Assembly: GCA_024867545.1 (NCBI GenBank) | Contig: JANFNE010000029.1 | Location: forward strand, 186,001-250,000 | Direction: 5' to 3' | Source: Phytopythium helicoides | Taxonomy: Eukaryota > Oomycota > Peronosporomycetes > Pythiales > Pythiaceae | DNA: 64,000 bases | In this document: positions 59,024 through 64,000 of the stretch, in pieces | Layout of the letters: each line of letters opens with the position of its first letter | How positions within the stretch are numbered: position 1 is the first letter of the stretch | Translations under genes and position numbers: made by a program | The notes under the pieces: generated by a model | Databases searched by the model: none | Told to the model about the DNA's origin: nothing | What the model saw: the letters and a program-made list of their open reading frames with translations, nothing else

Positions 59024-60545
59024 ATGTCTAAGGTGGAGGTGGGGCTGTTCTTTCTGGCAGAACGTATGGTGTCAGCACCTATAAGATCAGGAAGCCTGGA
59101 ACTCGCGCAGTGGCTGATGGGCGAATTTGTGGACGCCTTGAAGGATGGAAATGCTAACGAGAAGGACCACGAGGGCGTTGACACGGTCTCAATGACATGG
59201 GTGCCAATCCTAACAGCGAGGACGCTGAACCACTTGGAGATCTTGAAGTGGATGCTGGATAGGTCGTCGTTGGTGTTTCCAGTGGAGCTCTTAAAGTCTA
59301 GTTCGTGGAAGAAGAGCTAATAGAATCGCGCGGAGAGTCGGTGATCGACCACTGGGTCGATGCAATGGGCATCCCGATGTAATTCAGTACTTGCACGACG
59401 GCACAGAAACTCCAAATGCATGCACTTCATTTGTAATGGACCAGGCAACAGCAAATTGTCACTTGGAAGTATTTCAGTGACTGCACAACAAGCGAGCCGA
59501 AATATGTATAACGAATGCGATGGATGACGCTGCAGTCCACGATAGTATCATTGGCGTTTGCTTTTTCACGAGGACCGTCCAAAAGAGTGTAGGCTTCATG
59601 CCATTGACCAAGTAACCACACATGACCACTTAGAGGTTGCCAAGTGGATTGACTTGAATTGAAGTGAAGGTTGTTCTACTGAAGCCAGGGGTCAATCAAC
59701 TGGAAATGGTCATATCTGTATTGTCCAGTTCTTGCATGAAACATCGAAGCGAAGATTGTACAACGAAAGTAATGGACGAGGCACCTGGAAATGGTTGCTC
59801 GAAAAGTGTCAAATTCATGCACGAGAACCGAGATGAGGGTTCAGACTAAGCAATGAATTTGACTGTGGAACAAGGTCATTTGGAGGTCGCTAAGTGACTC
59901 TACACGCATCATGTAGAGGGGTGTAGAGGGGTAGCTATCTGAAGCGATAGAGATTTCAGCGACGTGGACATCTGACCGTGATTCGATATTTGCATGAAAT
60001 GAGAACGAAGCCAAACTACATCTGGATGCTGCCATGTGGTCGTAAATAATTCATTCGAGCGTCGTAAAGTAGCTCTTGCAATTTGTAAAGACAGTTTAGA
60101 CGGCTACACCTTAACCAGAGCTGCACGAAATGGGCACCTCGCACTAGTAAAATGGGCTTTGGCGAACGAACCCGCACGCTATTGAGCTTCTGTGTTTTAG
60201 GACGTCGTAGAAAACGTCTATCTGGAGATACACGAGCTGCTTTGAACGACTGAGAACCATGCGGACTACGATAATAACCCATTTGTGGTGTCCAGCCAAG
60301 TGAGTATATCTACTTGAAATTCTAGTTGGTCACCCGCGACAACCAAGTGGAAATGCTCAAGTGGTTGTGAAAGACATAAAAACTTGCGGCGTTGGAGCAA
60401 CTGTACAGGGATGGTATGCCTTTGAGAGTATACGAATTGAGGATCATTTAAATTGGCACCAGCGCATACGTAGCCAGAAGAGATGTTGTAGAACAAGTAA
60501 CATGTCATTTTGGTTGAAGATTTTTGACAAAGCCGAGTCATGGAC
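59024..60545 (+). pseudogene. Decayed oomycete-type ankyrin-repeat gene
   Basis: Pieces of the repeat typical of large oomycete ankyrin families recur in shifting frames with stops. Examples are NHLEILKWMLDRS near 59230, ATANCHLEVFQ near 59446, HRSEDCTTKVMDEAPGNG and FMHENRDEGSD at about 59735-59849, EQGHLEVAK near 59870, and TRAARNGHLALVKWALANEP near 60110-60170. The usual repeat is of the form NGHLEVVKWLHxNRxEGCT. At least six degenerate units are present. The 5' end (59024-59320) keeps a 98-codon open frame, but the whole is clearly broken. Confidence 0.7.
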
Positions 60546-60687
60546 TCACTAACGCGCGCGTAGCACTAGTTTATCTTCACTATTGGGAGCAACTTTTGAT
60601 CGAAAGGTACAGTAAATAGACCATCTCTTAGCTCACTCCTCAAATCCACAAATGCGTTTGAAACAGCATTCACACTGCACCTGGTTT

Positions 60688-63600
60688 TCAAATCGAGCGA
60701 TCACCAGAATGAAGTAATTCCGCAGCGACGGACGAGGCAACTCCAAGAAATTCGTAGCACTTTCGCTTCCAGTCGTGGACACTCATCCCGGTAGAATCGT
60801 CATTTGCAACGAACGCCGCAGTCAACAGTTTGTCCAGTCGCCGATGGAGACCATACGCTTCCAACGACATCTCGGTGAAGTCTAGGAGCGAGTCAGAATG
60901 CGACGATATAGCGTTTATTGTCGATTGAACATCAGCCATGAGCAGACCGAGACGGTTCAACACATCGGTGTCTCCATTTAAGCGCATCTGGGTGTCCTCG
61001 ATTCTGTGAAGTAACAACTCGTGCACTTGGTGGATGATAGTTAGCGATTTTACACCACTAGGAATGCTTTGTTCATTGAAGAGGCGATCCCTCACTGACG
61101 ACACCAGAGTCAATAGATCTGAATGCGTTGAAATGGTCGTTACAGTCGGCTCAGAATGCTGATTGTTAGGATGTATTCCAGCCATCACAGAGAGTTCATC
61201 CACGACAGTGCACATTTGGATCCGCTCGCTTGGATTGAACTTGCACATCATTTTTACCAGTTCCCACGCAGTATTAGTGCTTCCAGGCGGACGATCAGGT
61301 AGCCGACCTCGTTTCATGAGAAACTTTGCTGTTTCTTTATCCCCAGCATTTATCCAAGGGACGCGTGGTAAAAGATTCTCACGCTCTTCAGGGTCAATCC
61401 TCACTGATGCCACGACTCGAAGGGCCTCAATAATGCACATCCCAAATGAGAACACGTCCGACTCACGCGAGGGAGTATCGGATTGTCCAAGCATCAGCTC
61501 AGGCGCAAGCCAGTTCCACGCACCGGAGATGTTACCACCCTGCTTACTCCTAGACTTGCCGTCATCTTGGTTTTCGTCATCAACTGTAGCTGCCAAGCTC
61601 AGTCCAAAATCGGTCACCTTCGCCTTCTTGTCACTACCAACCACTATATTGTTGCACTTCAAGTCACAGTGCACGATACCACGCTCATGTAGATACAATA
61701 GACCAAGAGCAGCTTCATGCAGTTTCTTCCATATCTCCTCGGGATGTTTCAAAAGGTATTTGTCGAGTGACCCATACGATGCGTACTCACACACAAAGAA
61801 TGGATGGCGACCGACGTGACATGCACCAAATAGTCTGACCACGTGTGGGTGACTGAGGTTGAACCAGATATCTACCTCAAGTTCGAAAGTTTTGCGAGTG
61901 TGAGCTCGATCTTTCCTTTGGACAGTGTTGGGGTTTATTTGAACTTGCCCTGAAAGTGCGGAGGACGTGAACTGAGACCATGTTGCAAAATTATTGCTGT
62001 GGCTTGTAGGTGCTGAAATCAAGCGCTTGATGACCACGTCCGAGTCCAGCCACTTGGCGCAGTACACAACTCCAAACCCACCAGAACCTATTCTCTCCCC
62101 TGTGGATTGACTCAATTCATACCAAGGTATAAACCAAGCTGGAAGATTTGTTTCAAAGTCTCCATTCTCATCTAGCGCTCTCTTGATAGCATTATATGCT
62201 TTCTGCATGATTTCACGTTGACAATCAGAGTAGTTTGCACCATGTTGGTTGATCTCAGAGTACAGATACGAAAGAAAGGCTACACGTTCTTCGCTTGTTT
62301 TCAGTGCATCTAGAATAAGCCAAGTTTTGGAGATCTCCGAAACGAACATTTGCGTTTTATGCACAAGATGCGATGCATCATCATCGGCGACTTCGACTTC
62401 TTCATCTCGGTGAATGTTGAGTTGCTTCTTAAGCATTGTAATTCTTTGGTGCAACGTATGCAGACTGAATTCTGCGGCTCTAGATACCGACAATTGAAGT
62501 AGAAGGGCAGGCTGGCTGTCATTTTCTAGGGTCGCAATGGTAGTTTGAAGTAAAGTGTGCATTTGTTCAAACGCATGTATCGGTTGTGGTGACTTGTGCA
62601 ATTCGTTATAAATAGCTTCAAGATTGATGATAAGGTGTTGGTTGGGATCCGACTTGTTTGTAAAGGTTGCTCTGCCCAATTCTTGAACTGTCCCCCACAA
62701 CTTTTTCACTTCTTTATACCAGTAATCATGATCACACACTGGTTGCATTAGATGAGAGGGCAAGTCCTCCCCTTTCCTATAATCTTCTTCTTGTATAGCA
62801 AATTGCTCAAAAAGACGCACACATGCAGACGCAGAAGCCCTTTGCGCTGGATCTCGACGGCAAAGTTGCTTTATAAGTTGCTCACACTCTTTCGGGACCT
62901 TACCTGGGCGATACCAGCGATCGTTTGATCCTGGTTCCCACACCTTCTTTACCATACGAACATTTTGGTCGGTCCTTTCGCACCATGGAATCTTTCTTGT
63001 TAGCAACTCCACGATGCATAAACCAAGCGCGTACACATCAGACGAGCGCGATGGCTTTTCACCTCTTAGAAGCTCTGGTGCTTGCCATTGTAGCGACCAA
63101 GCAATGTCATGAGATTTTGACGATTGATAGCCTCGATTTAAACCACTGAAGCCAAAGTTCGCAAGCTTCGCTTGTCCGTCGTCTCCGATCAGAATATTAC
63201 TTCCTCGCAAATCCCCATGAATAACGCCGCGCTCATGCAAATATGCGAGACCCAGAGCTGCTTGATGAAGGTATTTCCACGGTCTTCGCTTCTCTGGAGA
63301 ACACGAATTGAGGTAGTCTACCACGGACCCATTGCTCGCTAGCTCGCACACAAAGATGTTGTGACCAACATCGCATGCACCATACAGCTTGATGACATTT
63401 GGGTGTCGTAGTTGGTGCCACAACGCCACCTCTTCGTGAAAAGTTGCATTAGCAGCATCGGGGACAAAAAGCTTCAAGGCAACATCGGCATCAAGCCAAG
63501 TGCCAACAAAATCACCGCCTGTAGTACTAGTAACGTGTGCAACGTTGATGTCGAATGGAGATATGGCTAAGTCTGGTTGACTTGACGAAATCACGCTGGT

Positions 63601-64000
63601 TGGGTTTGTGATCGGTGTCATAGCGGATGCAGACGCGTATCTAGCCAATAGTCGTTGAATATCGTTGTGTCCGTGCTTTGCTGCAATGTCGGCAGCCTTC
63701 AAACCGTTTTGTCCAGCCACATTTATATCAGCATCGCGATCGATAAGGTATTTCACCATATCGAAGAGACCACGACGAGAAGCTATCATCAGCGTCGTCC
63801 ATCCTTGATTGTTCACTGCATTCACTTCAGCTTTGTGTTCAATGAGATACTTCACAGCAGTTAGATGGCCTCTGTCTGCAGCTCGCATCAAGGCGGTCCA
63901 TCCTTCGTTGTCGGAAACATTCACATCAGCATTACTGTCGACGAGGTAGTTCAGAACAGCTACGTGGCCGTTCCCCGCAGCCCGCATCAAGGAAGTCCAC
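60688..64000 (-). CDS. Ankyrin / pseudokinase / kinase protein, 5' partial
   Basis: The frame is open to the right edge; over 1100 residues are visible. N-terminal ankyrin repeats (GWTALMRAADRGHLTAVKYL) lead to a first kinase-like domain that keeps a VALKLF lysine and HGDLRGSN but has NFG in place of DFG (63151-63159) and no clear glycine loop, so it is likely a pseudokinase. After a helical linker, a second domain is complete: GSGGFGVVY, VVIKRL, HCDLKCNN, DFG at 61603-61611 and APELM. Catalytic-loop features suit oomycete TKL kinases. The layout recalls tandem pseudokinase-kinase pairs where the first regulates the second (inference). A C-terminal helical tail follows. No membrane segment is visible in this part. 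Confidence 0.9.
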   Translation of the reverse strand, partial: WTSLMRAAGNGHVAVLNYLVDSNADVNVSDNEGWTALMRAADRGHLTAVKYLIEHKAEVNAVNNQGWTTLMIASRRGLFDMVKYLIDRDADINVAGQNGLKAADIAAKHGHNDIQRLLARYASASAMTPITNPTSVISSSQPDLAISPFDINVAHVTSTTGGDFVGTWLDADVALKLFVPDAANATFHEEVALWHQLRHPNVIKLYGACDVGHNIFVCELASNGSVVDYLNSCSPEKRRPWKYLHQAALGLAYLHERGVIHGDLRGSNILIGDDGQAKLANFGFSGLNRGYQSSKSHDIAWSLQWQAPELLRGEKPSRSSDVYALGLCIVELLTRKIPWCERTDQNVRMVKKVWEPGSNDRWYRPGKVPKECEQLIKQLCRRDPAQRASASACVRLFEQFAIQEEDYRKGEDLPSHLMQPVCDHDYWYKEVKKLWGTVQELGRATFTNKSDPNQHLIINLEAIYNELHKSPQPIHAFEQMHTLLQTTIATLENDSQPALLLQLSVSRAAEFSLHTLHQRITMLKKQLNIHRDEEVEVADDDASHLVHKTQMFVSEISKTWLILDALKTSEERVAFLSYLYSEINQHGANYSDCQREIMQKAYNAIKRALDENGDFETNLPAWFIPWYELSQSTGERIGSGGFGVVYCAKWLDSDVVIKRLISAPTSHSNNFATWSQFTSSALSGQVQINPNTVQRKDRAHTRKTFELEVDIWFNLSHPHVVRLFGACHVGRHPFFVCEYASYGSLDKYLLKHPEEIWKKLHEAALGLLYLHERGIVHCDLKCNNIVVGSDKKAKVTDFGLSLAATVDDENQDDGKSRSKQGGNISGAWNWLAPELMLGQSDTPSRESDVFSFGMCIIEALRVVASVRIDPEERENLLPRVPWINAGDKETAKFLMKRGRLPDRPPGSTNTAWELVKMMCKFNPSERIQMCTVVDELSVMAGIHPNNQHSEPTVTTISTHSDLLTLVSSVRDRLFNEQSIPSGVKSLTIIHQVHELLLHRIEDTQMRLNGDTDVLNRLGLLMADVQSTINAISSHSDSLLDFTEMSLEAYGLHRRLDKLLTAAFVANDDSTGMSVHDWKRKCYEFLGVASSVAAELLHSGDRSI

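Overview
The window reads as nuclear DNA of an oomycete, most likely Phytophthora or a close relative. Genes are compact and mostly intronless. The few introns are 66-80 bp with GT..AG ends. Many genes carry an oomycete-style initiator plus flanking element (consensus GCTCATTYYNCAWTTT) some 15-80 nt upstream of the ATG. The gene content also fits: an elicitin-like domain, a full-size PDR/ABCG transporter, TKL-type kinases with ankyrin repeats, and decayed oomycete-type ankyrin repeats.

Layout. 1-1251: 3' part of an armadillo-repeat protein. 1958-6052: PDR-type ABC transporter (-). 6.2-8.8 kb: gene-poor, with decayed coding remnants. 8.8-14.8 kb: a small Cys-motif protein, a PB1-UBA protein behind a CAG tract, and an MFS transporter split by one frameshift. 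15.2-23.2 kb: two inverted paralogues of an eEF1A lysine methyltransferase (EEF1AKMT1/N6AMT2 type, four exons each). They bracket a cluster of tiny basic proteins (44-77 aa), all on the minus strand, that share a C-terminal signature and arose by local duplication.

23.5-37.0 kb: an array of palmitoyl-protein-thioesterase-like (PPT2-type) alpha/beta hydrolases, eight intact genes and one pseudogene. Three more lie at 50.0-57.8 kb, giving 12 loci. Some have signal peptides and most do not. The copy at 50057-51442 carries a six-cysteine elicitin-like domain and a Ser/Thr-rich linker between its signal peptide and the thioesterase domain. This secreted elicitin-thioesterase fusion is the most striking object in the window. 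A near-identical copy without the elicitin domain sits 2.6 kb away.

37.7-40.7 kb: a protein joining an exonuclease-like N-terminus to a SpoIIIAA/Ycf45-like P-loop ATPase. 41.3-43.4 kb: a Fanzor (eukaryotic TnpB relative), frameshifted in its zinc-finger/RuvC-III region. A perfect 30-bp hairpin lies upstream of it. 43.9-49.7 kb: a 1.94-kb inverted duplication carrying two Pho84-like phosphate transporter genes with identical products, transcribed divergently across a 1.96-kb spacer. 54-60.6 kb: mostly non-coding, with a kinase relic and an ankyrin relic. 60.7-64 kb: an ankyrin, pseudokinase, kinase protein running off the right edge.

How the parts may relate (inference): the thioesterase array plus the elicitin fusion suggests diversified handling of acylated proteins or lipids, partly outside the cell. 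The phosphate and PDR transporters are ordinary membrane functions. Much of the window shows recent local duplication, inversion and sequence homogenisation.
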